DNA from: Streptococcus oralis
Lineage (GTDB): Bacteria; Bacillota; Bacilli; Lactobacillales; Streptococcaceae
Length of the DNA: 64,000 nt
Assembly (NCBI RefSeq): GCF_016028255.1
Contig: NZ_CP065707.1
Span: forward strand, 1,131,001-1,195,000
Direction of reading: 5' to 3'
Shown here: positions 35,334-44,000 of the stretch, piece by piece
Layout: each line of letters starts with the position of its first letter
Numbering within the stretch: position 1 is the stretch's first letter
Made by a program: the position numbers and the translations under genes
The notes under the pieces: generated by a model
Seen by the model: the letters and a program-made list of their open reading frames with translations, nothing else
Database searches by the model: none
Told to the model about the DNA's origin: nothing

Positions 35334-35365
35334 ATTTTATAAGCTCCGAATAATTCATTTTGAAT
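35334..35365 (-). promoter_or_regulatory. Leftward promoter of the element
   Basis: On the minus strand TTCAAA, a 17-bp spacer and TATAAA lead to the excisionase gene. The -10 part lies in a 17-bp copy of the repeat also found at 29890 and 36046, and operator O1 covers the -35 box. Confidence 0.65.
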
Positions 35366-35426
35366 TATTTACATAGATTATAAATTCTTTTTGAATTGTT
35401 GTCAAGTTTTTTTATTCATTTTGTAT
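35353..35426. promoter_or_regulatory. Three repressor operators
   Basis: ATTCATTTTGAAT (35353-35365), ATTCTTTTTGAAT (35384-35396) and ATTCATTTTGTAT (35414-35426). Each is a 13-bp near-palindrome, spaced 31 and 30 bp apart (about three helical turns), between the two divergent genes. They fit binding by the adjacent XRE repressor. Confidence 0.75.
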
Positions 35427-35465
35427 TATTTGTGTTACAATATATAAAAAACAAGGAATTAAGAT

Positions 35466-36032
35466 ATGACTAACAATATTGGAAAACTTATTAAAGACAG
35501 TAAAAAAAAATTAACTGAAATTAGCGATAGTACAGGTATAGCTTATCCTACGTTGTCGGGGTATAATCAAGGAATTAGAACACCTAAGAAGAAAAATGCA
35601 AAAATCCTTGCAGAATACTTCGGGGTGTCTATCCCTTACTTGCTGGGGATTGATGATAACCCTGTATTAGTCAATCCAGGTTCAACCAAAGAAATTTTTA
35701 AAGGCTTCGCCAAAGTGCTTCAGGGAAAAAGTACGATTGAAAATAAAATCACTCAATGGACTCCTTTTGGAGAAGATCTTGCTATTATACTTAAAGAGCT
35801 CAATCAGTCAGAGGCATTGTCTGACTACATTGATTTTCTAGCAAGCAAAAAAGACTTTAACCCTATTTTGGTTAAAGCTATTAAGGAATTTATAGCTGAT
35901 GAGAAACAAGGTCTTATTCCTTTCCTGATTAACAAATCAGGAGCAGAAGACTCCCCTTATCACTACGTATGGCAAGCATGGGAAAAAACTCCTGAATACC
36001 AGGAAAGAATGGCAGAAAAACGTAATAAATAA
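35466..36032 (+). CDS. XRE-family repressor of the element
   Basis: A 188-residue regulator: an N-terminal helix-turn-helix of the Cro/C1 type (LIKDSKKKLTEISDSTGIAY with SGYNQGIRTPKKKNAKILAE, residues about 7-55), followed by a helical region without the Ser/Lys peptidase pair of LexA-type repressors. It is therefore probably not self-cleaving and would need another route for inactivation. Its gene diverges from the excisionase gene across three operators, the usual lysis/lysogeny-like switch. Its own promoter has the extended -10 TGTTACAAT (35436-35441). AAGGAA precedes the ATG. Confidence 0.85.
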   Translation: MTNNIGKLIKDSKKKLTEISDSTGIAYPTLSGYNQGIRTPKKKNAKILAEYFGVSIPYLLGIDDNPVLVNPGSTKEIFKGFAKVLQGKSTIENKITQWTPFGEDLAIILKELNQSEALSDYIDFLASKKDFNPILVKAIKEFIADEKQGLIPFLINKSGAEDSPYHYVWQAWEKTPEYQERMAEKRNK

Positions 36033-36045
36033 CTGACAATCATGA

Positions 36046-36074
36046 TTTCTTTATTTTATAAGCTCCGAAACCTT
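36046..36074 (-). repeat. 29-bp repeat, right copy in front of the integrase gene
   Basis: Perfect inverted copy of 29890-29918. It overlaps the probable integrase promoter (CTGACA, 17 bp, TTATAA). Confidence 0.85.
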
Positions 36075-36096
36075 AAAAAATAAAGGAGAAATTAGA

Positions 36097-37254
36097 ATGT
36101 CTATTATTAAATATAAGGCTAAAAAGTCTAAATCAGGGTATCTTTATAAGGTCAGAATCTACAGGGTGATTGATGGCAAACGTCAGGACTTCTTTAAAAG
36201 CGGTTTTAAGAGCCTTAGAGAGGCTAGACAGTATGAAGCTATGATTTACCACAAAAAAGCGTCAGGAGACCTCTCAGGGCTTCTGAGAGTCTCTGAGAGA
36301 CGTTTTGATGAAGTTTTTGAAGAATGGTTCAAAACTTATCAAAACACAGTAGAGAGGACGACAAGCGTCCGTACAGATGATTTGTTTAGAATCCATATCT
36401 TGCCAGTTCTTGGAAAGATGAAAATTTCCAAAATTACTCCTTGGCAATGTCAGAACTTTATTACCGAAAAAGGTCAGACTTTTAGAAATATCAAACAGGT
36501 AAAATCTTACACTAGTCAAGTGTTTGATTTTGCTTTGAAGATGAAATTGATTACAGAAAACCCAATGAAGCAAACGATACTCCCAAAAAGAGAGCGGAAG
36601 AAGTCAGATAACTTCTTTAGCGTTGAGGAGTTGCATGAGTTTTTAGATATTATTAAGGCAGAAGAGCCTTATAAAAACTATGCCTTATTTCGTTTGTTGG
36701 CCTATAGTGGCTTAAGGAAAGGGGAGCTGTATTCTTTGAGGTGGTCTGATATTGATTTTGACAATCAATTACTTTCTATCAGCAAAAATCTAGGTAGAAT
36801 CAAGGGGAAAGCAGTTGAGAAAAGCACCAAAAACAGGTTTTCCATACGGCAAATCCCTTTAGATACTGAGACAATCTCGATTTTGAAAGAGTGGAAACAA
36901 AAGAGCAGAAGAGAAAAGGGGCAACTGTCAGTTACCCCATTGATTGATAGCGATTATATGTTTACGTTTGTTGATCGAGACGGAAAGATAGAACCTTTAT
37001 ATCAGGATTATATCAATAGTGTTCTAAAGCGGATCATCAGGAAACATGGCTTGAAGAAGATAACTCCTCATGGCTTCAGACATACTCATGCAACCTTGAT
37101 GATTGAAGTAGGGGTTGACCCTGTCAATGCGGCCAAAAGATTAGGTCATGCAAGTAGTCAAATGACCCTGGATACTTATAGCCATTCTACAGTAGCAGGA
37201 GAGAAGAAAGCTATCACAAAATTTGTAGATTATCTGGATAGTGCAAAAGGTTAG
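36097..37254 (+). CDS. int: Tyrosine integrase
   Basis: A 385-residue site-specific recombinase of the Tn916/phage type. It has an N-terminal AP2-like arm-binding domain (KAKKSKSGYLYKVRIYRVID), a SAM-like core-binding domain (about 70-170), and a catalytic domain with R207 in YSGLRKGELYSLRW, the HGFRHTHATLM box and nucleophile Y361 in TLDTYSHST. It should recombine the 19-bp core in rpmE2 with the matching site on the circular element. AAAGGAG lies about nine bases before the ATG. The gene ends 104 bp from the right attachment core, with arm-type sites in between. Confidence 0.95.
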   Translation: MSIIKYKAKKSKSGYLYKVRIYRVIDGKRQDFFKSGFKSLREARQYEAMIYHKKASGDLSGLLRVSERRFDEVFEEWFKTYQNTVERTTSVRTDDLFRIHILPVLGKMKISKITPWQCQNFITEKGQTFRNIKQVKSYTSQVFDFALKMKLITENPMKQTILPKRERKKSDNFFSVEELHEFLDIIKAEEPYKNYALFRLLAYSGLRKGELYSLRWSDIDFDNQLLSISKNLGRIKGKAVEKSTKNRFSIRQIPLDTETISILKEWKQKSRREKGQLSVTPLIDSDYMFTFVDRDGKIEPLYQDYINSVLKRIIRKHGLKKITPHGFRHTHATLMIEVGVDPVNAAKRLGHASSQMTLDTYSHSTVAGEKKAITKFVDYLDSAKG

Positions 37255-37258
37255 TTTT

Positions 37259-37288
37259 CCAAGACGGTACCAAAAACGGTACTAAAAA
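37259..37288 (+). repeat. Right arm-type integrase sites
   Basis: CCAAGACGGTACCAAAAA (37259-37276) then CGGTACTAAAAA, in the same orientation as the left copy at 29859-29887. Confidence 0.75.
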
Positions 37289-37293
37289 CAAAA

Positions 37294-37325
37294 AAAGCCA
37301 ATTCCAATTTCTTGGAAAAGGCTTT
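37294..37325. terminator. Element-borne terminator placed behind rpmE2
   Basis: AAAGCC-AATT-CCAA-TTTC-TTGG-AAAA-GGCTTT; read on the minus strand it is followed by seven T residues. It stands where rpmE2 transcripts first enter the element and so replaces the native terminator now displaced to 29711-29739. Confidence 0.8.
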
Positions 37326-37358
37326 GTATCAACGTTTTTAAGCAATAAATGCGGTTGA

Positions 37359-37377
37359 TTATTTGAGACCGTATTTT
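37359..37377. repeat. Right attachment site (attR core)
   Basis: TTATTTGAGACCGTATTTT; on the minus strand it encodes the last five residues and stop of L31, so insertion leaves the protein unchanged. Confidence 0.92.
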
Positions 37378-37601
37378 TTGTTGAAACGATCCACACGTCC
37401 ATCTGCTTGAGTGAACTTTTGACGTCCAGTGTAGAATGGGTGTGAGTCTGATGAAATTTCCACACGGATCAATGGGTAAGTTTCGCCTTCGAACTCAACA
37501 GTTTCGTTAGAGCATTTTGTTGAACCGCTAAGGAATTTGTAACCAGTAGTTGTGTCCATGAAGACAACTGGGCGATATTCTGGATGGATATCTTTTTTCA
37601 T
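37359..37601 (-). CDS. rpmE2: 50S ribosomal protein L31 type B
   Basis: An 80-residue L31 of the zinc-free B type: [20 protein letters not shown] at the start, the conserved [18 protein letters not shown], and FNKKYGLK at the end. The CxxC zinc pairs of type A are missing, so it can function when zinc is scarce. The ATG at 37601 follows AAAGGAAA; an in-frame codon at 37643 is not needed. Its last codons are the attachment site of the mobile element, which leaves the coding sequence intact but replaces everything downstream of the stop. Confidence 0.96.
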   Translation of the reverse strand: MKKDIHPEYRPVVFMDTTTGYKFLSGSTKCSNETVEFEGETYPLIRVEISSDSHPFYTGRQKFTQADGRVDRFNKKYGLK

Positions 37602-37696
37602 TTTGCAATATTTCCTTTCTGCCATGGTCTCTTTGCGAGCCATAGATTGTTACCATACTAGTTTATCAGATTCTGAAAAGTTTGGCAAGTATTTTA

Positions 37697-38632
37697 TTAG
37701 TTTTTAAGCAAGTTTTTTAACTTTTGATAGATGATTTCGTTTTCCTCTAAGTTATAGGAATTGGCACCACTGGCTAATGGATGCCCTCCCCCGTCGTGTT
37801 GTTTGGCTATTTCATTGATAGGGGTGATTTTACTGCGCATTCGCACACGGAAGTGACCATCAGCTTGCTCAACAAAGATAGCCCAAGCCTTAACAGTATC
37901 GATTCGACCAGGTGCTCCAACAATCGCTGCTGTTTCAGCATCCGTAACCTTATATTCTTTCAGGATTTCCTGAGTAAGCAGAACGCGTGCGGCTCCATTC
38001 TCATCAACTTCTAAGTGATCATAAACATACCCTTGCAATTTTGCAATCTTGAAGCTCATGGTATCCATTTGACGAGATAATCCAGCAAAGTCAAAATCAA
38101 TTTCTCGGAGCTGGCCAGCTATTCTAAAGGTACGGGCACTAGTTGATGGGTAGAGAAAACGCCCTGTGTCCCCGACAATTCCTGCATAGAGAAGTCGTGC
38201 AGCTTCACTAGACAAAGCTAGCTGATTTTCTTGAGCAAATAGGGCAATCATCTCACTGGCACTGCTTGAACTTGTATCCACCCAAGATAGGTCACCATAA
38301 ATATCATCATTTGGATGGTGATCGATTTTGATGGTGAAAGCAGCTTGTTCGTATCGTTTATCATCGATACGAGGACGATTCGCTGTATCACAAATAATAG
38401 CAAGAGCTCCTTGGTAGTCACTGTCTTGGACAGTATCCATTTCCGCTATCCAAGTTAGAGTTGGTTCGTTAAAACCGACTGCTTTGATAGTCTTTTCTGG
38501 AAAATGGTGTGTAAGAAGAGTTTTCAAGCCCACCTGACTTCCCAAGGCATCAGGGTCTGGTTTCATATGACGATGAATGATAATAGTATCGTATTCTTTG
38601 ATTTTTTCTAATATTTGCTGGCAAATTTCCAT
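37697..38632 (-). CDS. DHH/DHHA1 phosphoesterase (NrnA-like)
   Basis: A 311-residue cytoplasmic DHH-family phosphoesterase. Motifs: IIIHRHMKPDPDALGSQVGL (motif I-II with DPDALGS), IICDTANRPR, KIDHHPNDD (DHH), and the C-terminal DHHA1 substrate motif GGGHPLASGAN. Relatives act as nano-RNases and pAp phosphatases or degrade linear di-nucleotides (pApA) produced from c-di-AMP; which of these dominates cannot be read. The ATG at 38632 is preceded by TTGAGG; a start at 38644 is less likely. It diverges from the flavodoxin gene. Confidence 0.92.
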   Translation of the reverse strand: MEICQQILEKIKEYDTIIIHRHMKPDPDALGSQVGLKTLLTHHFPEKTIKAVGFNEPTLTWIAEMDTVQDSDYQGALAIICDTANRPRIDDKRYEQAAFTIKIDHHPNDDIYGDLSWVDTSSSSASEMIALFAQENQLALSSEAARLLYAGIVGDTGRFLYPSTSARTFRIAGQLREIDFDFAGLSRQMDTMSFKIAKLQGYVYDHLEVDENGAARVLLTQEILKEYKVTDAETAAIVGAPGRIDTVKAWAIFVEQADGHFRVRMRSKITPINEIAKQHDGGGHPLASGANSYNLEENEIIYQKLKNLLKN

Positions 38633-38735
38633 AAATAACCTCAATTCTTTCTCATTTCATTGTAGCACAAGAATTTTTATTTTTAAAATGAAAAAGATAT
38701 GATATAATGGAGAAAGATAAATTGAGGAGGACGAT

Positions 38736-39179
38736 ATGGCATTAGCAAAAATTGTATTTGCCAGTATGACCGGTAATACCGAAGAAATTGCAGATATTGT
38801 AGCAGACAAATTACGTGACTTGGGCTTGGATGTCGATGTTGATGAATGTACAACTGTTGACGCTTCAGACTTCTTGGAAGCGGACATCGCGATCGTTGCG
38901 ACTTATACTTATGGAGACGGAGAATTGCCAGATGAGATGATGGACTTCTACGAAGACCTAGCAGATCTCAACTTGAATGGCAAAATCTACGGAGTGGTCG
39001 GTTCAGGAGATACCTTCTACGACGAATTCTGTAAGGCTGTCGATGACTTTGATCGTGTATTTGTAGCGACAGGAGCAGAAAAAGGTTCAGAGTGTGTTAA
39101 AGTGGACCTCTCTGCCGAGGAAGAAGATATTGAACGCTTGGAACAATTCGCAGAAGAATTGGCTGCAAAAGTAGGATAA
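38736..39179 (+). CDS. Flavodoxin
   Basis: A 147-residue acidic FMN-binding electron carrier. The phosphate-binding loop is SMTGNTEEIAD (residues about 10-20), and the two FMN-stacking loops are in ATYTYGDGELPDEM and GSGDTFYDEFCKAVDDFD. It passes single electrons to enzymes such as those of isoprenoid or methionine metabolism. The promoter has TGATATAAT about 30 bases upstream, and GAGGAGGA precedes the ATG. A terminator follows. Confidence 0.95.
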   Translation: MALAKIVFASMTGNTEEIADIVADKLRDLGLDVDVDECTTVDASDFLEADIAIVATYTYGDGELPDEMMDFYEDLADLNLNGKIYGVVGSGDTFYDEFCKAVDDFDRVFVATGAEKGSECVKVDLSAEEEDIERLEQFAEELAAKVG

Positions 39180-39188
39180 GAATCAAAC

Positions 39189-39220
39189 TGCGCTGACTGG
39201 AAGAAGTCAGTGCGTTTTTT
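39189..39220 (+). terminator. Terminator after the flavodoxin gene
   Basis: CGC-TGACT-GGAAGA-AGTCA-GTGCG stem (small bulge) followed by six T residues. Confidence 0.82.
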
Positions 39221-39295
39221 ATTAGTTTTTTTGGGATTTTACTAGCCTATTTAGAGGCTTTTTGATACAATAATTCAAATAAAGGAGGAGACTGT

Positions 39296-39562
39296 ATGAA
39301 CTTAGATATTATTCGGCAAGAAATTGATCAAATCGATGACCAAATCGTCAAGCTCCTAGAAGAACGGATGCTCTTAGTTGAAGGGGTTGTTGCTTATAAG
39401 AAAGCATCTGGTAAGCCAATCTTAGATTCTAAGAGAGAAGAAGTTATTTTTGAGAAAGTCAAAAATCGAGTGGAAGATAAGCGCTATCAGGAAACCATTG
39501 TTGCGACTTTTTCAGACATTCTCAAACGTTCGCGTGATTATCAGGATCAAAATATCAAATGA
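39296..39562 (+). CDS. Chorismate mutase (AroQ type)
   Basis: An 88-residue all-helical monofunctional chorismate mutase that makes prephenate for Phe/Tyr synthesis. Family features are IRQEIDQIDDQIVKLLEERM (active-site Arg and Lys helices), VAYKKASGKPILDSKREEVI, and a third helix ending in RDYQDQN. AAAGGAGGAG precedes the ATG. The stop overlaps the next gene (ATGA), coupling it to the crcB pair. This is an odd metabolic neighbour for fluoride channels, but I recall the same order in pneumococcus. Confidence 0.92.
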   Translation: MNLDIIRQEIDQIDDQIVKLLEERMLLVEGVVAYKKASGKPILDSKREEVIFEKVKNRVEDKRYQETIVATFSDILKRSRDYQDQNIK

Positions 39563-39933
39563 AAAAAGAACAATTCTATCCACTAGGGATTTTTCTAGCT
39601 GCCATGTTGGGCGGGCTTGTCCGCTATCTAGTTTCCACTTGGTTACCAGCTAGTCCAGAATTTCCTTGGGGGACCCTCCTTGTCAACTATCTGGGCATTT
39701 TCTGCTTGGTCTATCTGGTGAAAGGCTATCTGGTCTATAAGGGAACTAGTAAAGGCTTGGTTTTAGCACTGGGGACGGGTTTTTGCGGAGGTTTAACAAC
39801 CTTTTCTAGTCTAATGCTTGATGCCGTGAAACTGCTTGATACCGGGCGTTATCTTAGCTTAATCATCTATCTGCTTTTGAGTATTGGAGGAGGTCTGCTC
39901 TTGGCTTATGTTCTAGGGAGGAAGAAATGGTAA
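39559..39933 (+). CDS. crcB: Fluoride channel subunit CrcB/FluC, first copy
   Basis: A 124-residue four-helix membrane protein of the FluC family, which exports fluoride. Family hallmarks are the GGLVRYLVST segment in helix 1, PWGTLLVNYLGIF with the pore asparagine, and GFCGGLTTFSS with the central Na-binding and phenylalanine box region. Gram-positive species often have two adjacent copies that work as a heterodimer, as here. The start overlaps the chorismate mutase stop and the end overlaps the second copy by 7 bp. Confidence 0.94.
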   Translation: MKKEQFYPLGIFLAAMLGGLVRYLVSTWLPASPEFPWGTLLVNYLGIFCLVYLVKGYLVYKGTSKGLVLALGTGFCGGLTTFSSLMLDAVKLLDTGRYLSLIIYLLLSIGGGLLLAYVLGRKKW

Positions 39934-40256
39934 TCGTTTATCTTGCAATCGCCTGCGGGTTCGGAGCCCTTGTGCGTTATTTCTTTTCCCGCTACAATCA
40001 AGCTTCTAAATTGCCATTGGGAACTCTCATTGCCAATCTTATAGGATGTTTTTTAATTGGCCTACTCTACAATCATGTGGAGTCTAAGGAAGTCTATGCT
40101 ATCCTAGCGACAGGTTTTTGTGGAGGGCTGACGACCTTTTCGACCCTGAATGATGAGCTGCAAAGACTATTAAGTGACAAGAAGGTATTTTATTGCTATT
40201 TTCTCTTAACTTACATAGGCGGTTTTCTAGCGATTTTTTTAGGAATTTTGCTATAA
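39927..40256 (+). CDS. crcB: Fluoride channel subunit CrcB/FluC, second copy
   Basis: A 109-residue partner of the preceding channel subunit, again with four helices and the motifs GALVRYFFSR, LPLGTLIANLIG and GFCGGLTTFSTL. It is slightly shorter. The start lies within the end of the first copy (AGGAGGAAGAA precedes the ATG), so the two are translated together and should form a mixed antiparallel dimer. No fluoride riboswitch was recognised upstream of the operon. Confidence 0.94.
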   Translation: MVIVYLAIACGFGALVRYFFSRYNQASKLPLGTLIANLIGCFLIGLLYNHVESKEVYAILATGFCGGLTTFSTLNDELQRLLSDKKVFYCYFLLTYIGGFLAIFLGILL

Positions 40257-40261
40257 ATTTC

Positions 40262-40348
40262 TTTACTTTTAGGTGGAAATTTGGTAAACTGTATCTTGTG
40301 TGTAATGGACGCACAAAAATACAGTTTATCCGCTGAGGAAGGTTCCTC
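40262..40348 (+). promoter_or_regulatory. rplS promoter and L19 leader structure
   Basis: TTTACT, 17 bp and TAAACT (40285-40290, with TGG before it) form the promoter. The leader then has GTGTGT...ACGCAC pairing and GAGGAA-GG-TTCCTC (40335-40348) before the ribosome site. TAAACTGTAT (40285) also pairs perfectly with ATACAGTTTA (40319-40328). This resembles the L19 leader family of low-GC Gram-positives, thought to be autoregulatory; that assignment is from memory. Confidence 0.65.
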
Positions 40349-40374
40349 AAGATTGACAAAGATAGGAGAATAAA

Positions 40375-40722
40375 ATGAATCCATTAATCCAAAGCTTGAC
40401 TGAAGGTCAACTTCGTACAGATATCCCATCATTCCGTCCTGGTGACACTGTTCGTGTACACGCGAAAGTTGTCGAAGGTAACCGTGAACGTATCCAGATT
40501 TTTGAAGGTGTTGTTATTGCACGTAAAGGTGCTGGCATCTCAGAAAACTACACAGTTCGTAAAATCTCTAACGGTGTAGGTGTTGAGCGTATCTTCCCAA
40601 TCCACACTCCACGTGTTGAAAAGATCGAAGTTGTTCGTTACGGTAAAGTACGTCGTGCGAAATTGTACTACTTGCGTGCACTTCAAGGTAAGGCAGCTCG
40701 TATCAAAGAAATCCGTCGTTAA
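40375..40722 (+). CDS. rplS: 50S ribosomal protein L19
   Basis: A 115-residue L19, which sits at the 30S-50S interface. The sequence is fully typical: [40 protein letters not shown], and a basic end in [21 protein letters not shown] precedes the ATG. It is a single-gene unit with its own structured leader, closed by a terminator immediately in front of tRNA-Arg. Confidence 0.97.
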
Positions 40723-40730
40723 TTCGACTA

Positions 40731-40760
40731 AAAAACTCTGCTCACCCAGCAGGGTTTTTC
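40731..40760 (+). terminator. rplS terminator
   Basis: AACTCTGCT-CACCC-AGCAGGGTT followed by TTTC. Confidence 0.85.
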
Positions 40761-40764
40761 TCTA

Positions 40765-40836
40765 GCTCCCTTAGTTCAATGGATATAACAACTCCCTCCT
40801 AAGGAGTAGTTGCAGGTTCGATTCCTGCAGGGGGCA
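40765..40836 (+). tRNA. tRNA-Arg (anticodon CCT)
   Basis: A 72-base cloverleaf: acceptor GCTCCCT/AGGGGGC (one G-T pair), D arm GTT/AAC, anticodon stem ACTCC/GGAGT with loop CTCCTAA giving anticodon CCT, T arm GCAGG-TTCGATT-CCTGC, discriminator A. CCA is not encoded. It starts five bases after the rplS terminator. The CRISPR-Cas locus begins about 220 bp downstream. Confidence 0.95.
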
Positions 40837-40886
40837 TATAAACTATTGATTTTTATTCAGAAATCACTCAAGTTAAAATAGAACTT

Positions 40887-40912
40887 AAAAAGCGTTAGAT
40901 TACGCTTTTTTG
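40887..40912 (+). terminator. Terminator downstream of tRNA-Arg
   Basis: AAAAAGCGT-TAGATT-ACGCTTTTT followed by TGTTTTT. Confidence 0.85.
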
Positions 40913-41055
40913 TTTTTATCAATGATGAAAACGGGAGAATTTGCATATAATTATAAAAAGACAGGATATTTTAGTTAATTGCATATAATGATTTGATTTT
41001 TTAGGAAGTAAAGAGTAAAATTTAATTAATATGATAATTAGTTAGGAGTTTGACT

Positions 41056-44000
41056 ATGAACGGTTTAGTTTTAGGTTTGGATATTGGTATTGCCTCCGTA
41101 GGAGTGGGAATTCTAGAAAAAAATTCTGGTAAGATTATCCATACGAATTCTCGTATTTTCCCAGCTGCAACTGCTGATAGTAATGTTGTAAGAAGAAGTA
41201 GTAGACAAGCTAGACGATTAAATCGTCGAAAAAAACACCGTAGAGTTCGCTTTCAGGATCTATTTGAAGACTATGGTTTGTTAACTGATTTTTCTAAGGT
41301 ATCCATTAATCTTAATCCATATCGACTTCGTGTAGATGGCTTGAATCAGCAACTAACGAATGAAGAGCTGTTCATAGCTTTAAAGAACATTGTTAAGAGA
41401 CGTGGTATTAGCTATTTAGATGATGCTTCTGAGGATGGGGGTACAGTATCGTCTGATTATGGCAAGGCAGTTGAGGAAAATAGAAAATTACTTGCTGAAC
41501 AAACACCTGGTCAAATCCAACTTGATCGTTTTGAAAGATATGGTCAAATAAGGGGAGATTTCACTGTTTTAGAAAATGGTGAGAAATGCCGATTGATCAA
41601 TGTTTTTTCAACATCTGCGTATAAAAAGGAAGCTGAAAGAATTCTTAGAAAACAGCAGGAATTCAATAGTAAAATTACGGATGAGTTTATCGAGGATTAT
41701 CTAAAAATCCTTACAGGGAAAAGAAAATATTATCATGGACCAGGAAATGAAAAATCTCGGACGGATTATGGACGTTTCCGAAAAGATGGTACTACCTTAG
41801 ATAATATTTTTGGTATTTTAATCGGTAAATGTACATTTTATCCTAATGAATACAGAGCTTCTAAAGCTTCCTATACCGCTCAAGAGTTTAATTTGCTAAA
41901 TGATCTAAATAATTTATCAGTTCCTACAGAGACCAAGAAACTGAGTGAGGAACAAAAGAAAACAATCATTGAATATGCGAAGTCGGCGAAAACCTTAGGA
42001 GCCTCAACCTTATTGAAGTACATTGCTAAAATGATTGATGCTTCAGTAGATCAGATACATGGTTATCGAGTTGATGTAAACAATAAACCTGAAATGCATA
42101 CTTTTGAAGTATATCGAAAAATGCAATCGCTAGAAACAATTTCAGTTGGGGAATTATCTAGAAATGTTCTAGATGAACTTGCCCATATTTTAACTCTAAA
42201 TACTGAACGAGAAGGTATAGAAGAAGCGATTAATACGAAGTTAATGGGTGTATTTAGTCAAGACCAAGTACTTGAATTGGTTCAATTTAGAAAAAATAAT
42301 AGCAGTCTATTTAGTAAGGGATGGCATAATTTTTCTCTTAAACTCATGATGGAATTGATACCAGAACTCTATGAAACTTCAGAAGAGCAAATGACAATTC
42401 TAACACGATTGGGGAAACAAAAAAACAAAGAGACATCAAAACGAACTAAGTATATTGATGAAAAAGAAGTAACAGAAGAAATCTATAACCCTGTAGTAGC
42501 GAAATCTGTCAGACAGGCCATAAAGATAATCAACGAAGCAACTAAAAAATATGGTATCTTTGATAATATCGTTATCGAAATGGCGCGTGAAAATAACGAA
42601 GAAGACGCTAAGAAAGATTATATAAAACGTCAAAAGGCAAACCAAGATGAGAAAAATGCAGCTATGGAAAAAGCGGCGTTTCAATACAATGGGAAAAAAG
42701 AGTTGCCGGATAACATTTTTCATGGGCATAAGGAATTAGCTACTAAGATTCGTTTATGGCATCAACAGGGAGAAAAGTGTCTCTATACTGGGAAGAATAT
42801 TCCAATTTCAGATTTAATCCACAATCAGTACAAGTACGAAATTGACCATATTTTACCTCTATCTTTATCATTTGATGATAGTTTATCTAATAAAGTATTG
42901 GTTTTAGCTACAGCAAACCAAGAAAAGGGACAGCGAACACCGTTTCAGGCTTTAGATAGTATGGATGATGCCTGGTTCTACCGTGAGTTTAAATCTTATG
43001 TAAAAGACTCTAAATTATTAAGTAATAAAAAGAAAGATTATCTTTTAACAGAAGAAGACATTAGTAAAATTGAAGTGAAACAGAAGTTCATTGAAAGAAA
43101 TTTAGTTGATACTCGATATTCATCGCGAGTAGTTCTAAACGCTCTACAAGATTTTTATAAGAGCCATCAATTTGATACAACTATTTCTGTGGTACGTGGA
43201 CAATTTACTTCTCAACTAAGAAGAAAGTGGGGGCTTGAAAAGTCTCGTGAAACTTACCACCATCATGCTGTGGATGCCTTAATTATTGCTGCTTCGAGTC
43301 AATTAAGATTATGGAAAAAACAGAATAATCCTTTGATTTCTTATAAAGAAGGACAATTTGTAGATTCAGAGACTGGAGAAATTATTTCATTAAGTGATGA
43401 TGAATACAAAGAGTTAGTGTTTAAAGCTCCTTATGACCATTTTGTTGATACATTGCGTAGCAAGACATTTGAGGATAGTATACTGTTTTCTTATCAAGTA
43501 GATTCAAAATACAATCGAAAAATTTCAGATGCAACCATTTATGCAACAAGAAAAGCAAAATTGGATAAAGATAAGTCTGAAGAAACTTATGTTTTAGGTA
43601 AGATTAAAGATATTTATAGTCAAGCAGGATATGATGCTTTCATTAAAATTTACAATAAAGATAAGAGTAAATTCTTGATGTATCACAAAGATCCACAAAC
43701 ATTTGAAAAAGTGATTGAAGAAATTTTAAGAACCTATCCTTCTAAAGAATTGAACGATAAAAATAAAGAGATCCCTTGCAATCCTTTTGAGAAATATAGA
43801 CAAGAAAATGGGCCTATTCGTAAGTACAGTAAAAAAGGTAATGGACCAGAAATTAAAAGTCTGAAATACTACGATAAAAATATTCCAGAATCATTTATTA
43901 ACATAACTCCCTCTAATAGTAATAATAAAGTGCTTCTTCGTCAATTATATCCTTGGAGAACAGATGTTTATTTTAATCCACAAACTGATAAATATGAGTT

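Larger units (their letters stand above)
29744..37377. mobile_element. Integrative mobilizable element in the 3' end of rpmE2
   Basis: A 7.6-kb element bounded by the 19-bp direct repeat TTATTTGAGACCGTATTTT (29744-29762 and 37359-37377), which is the stop and last codons of rpmE2 on the minus strand. It has a tyrosine integrase at the right end, an excisionase-like gene, an XRE repressor, a replication initiator, a MobV relaxase and an oriT, but no type IV secretion genes, so it must use another element's conjugation machinery. There is no resistance gene. Its flanks are ordinary core genes. Confidence 0.92.
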
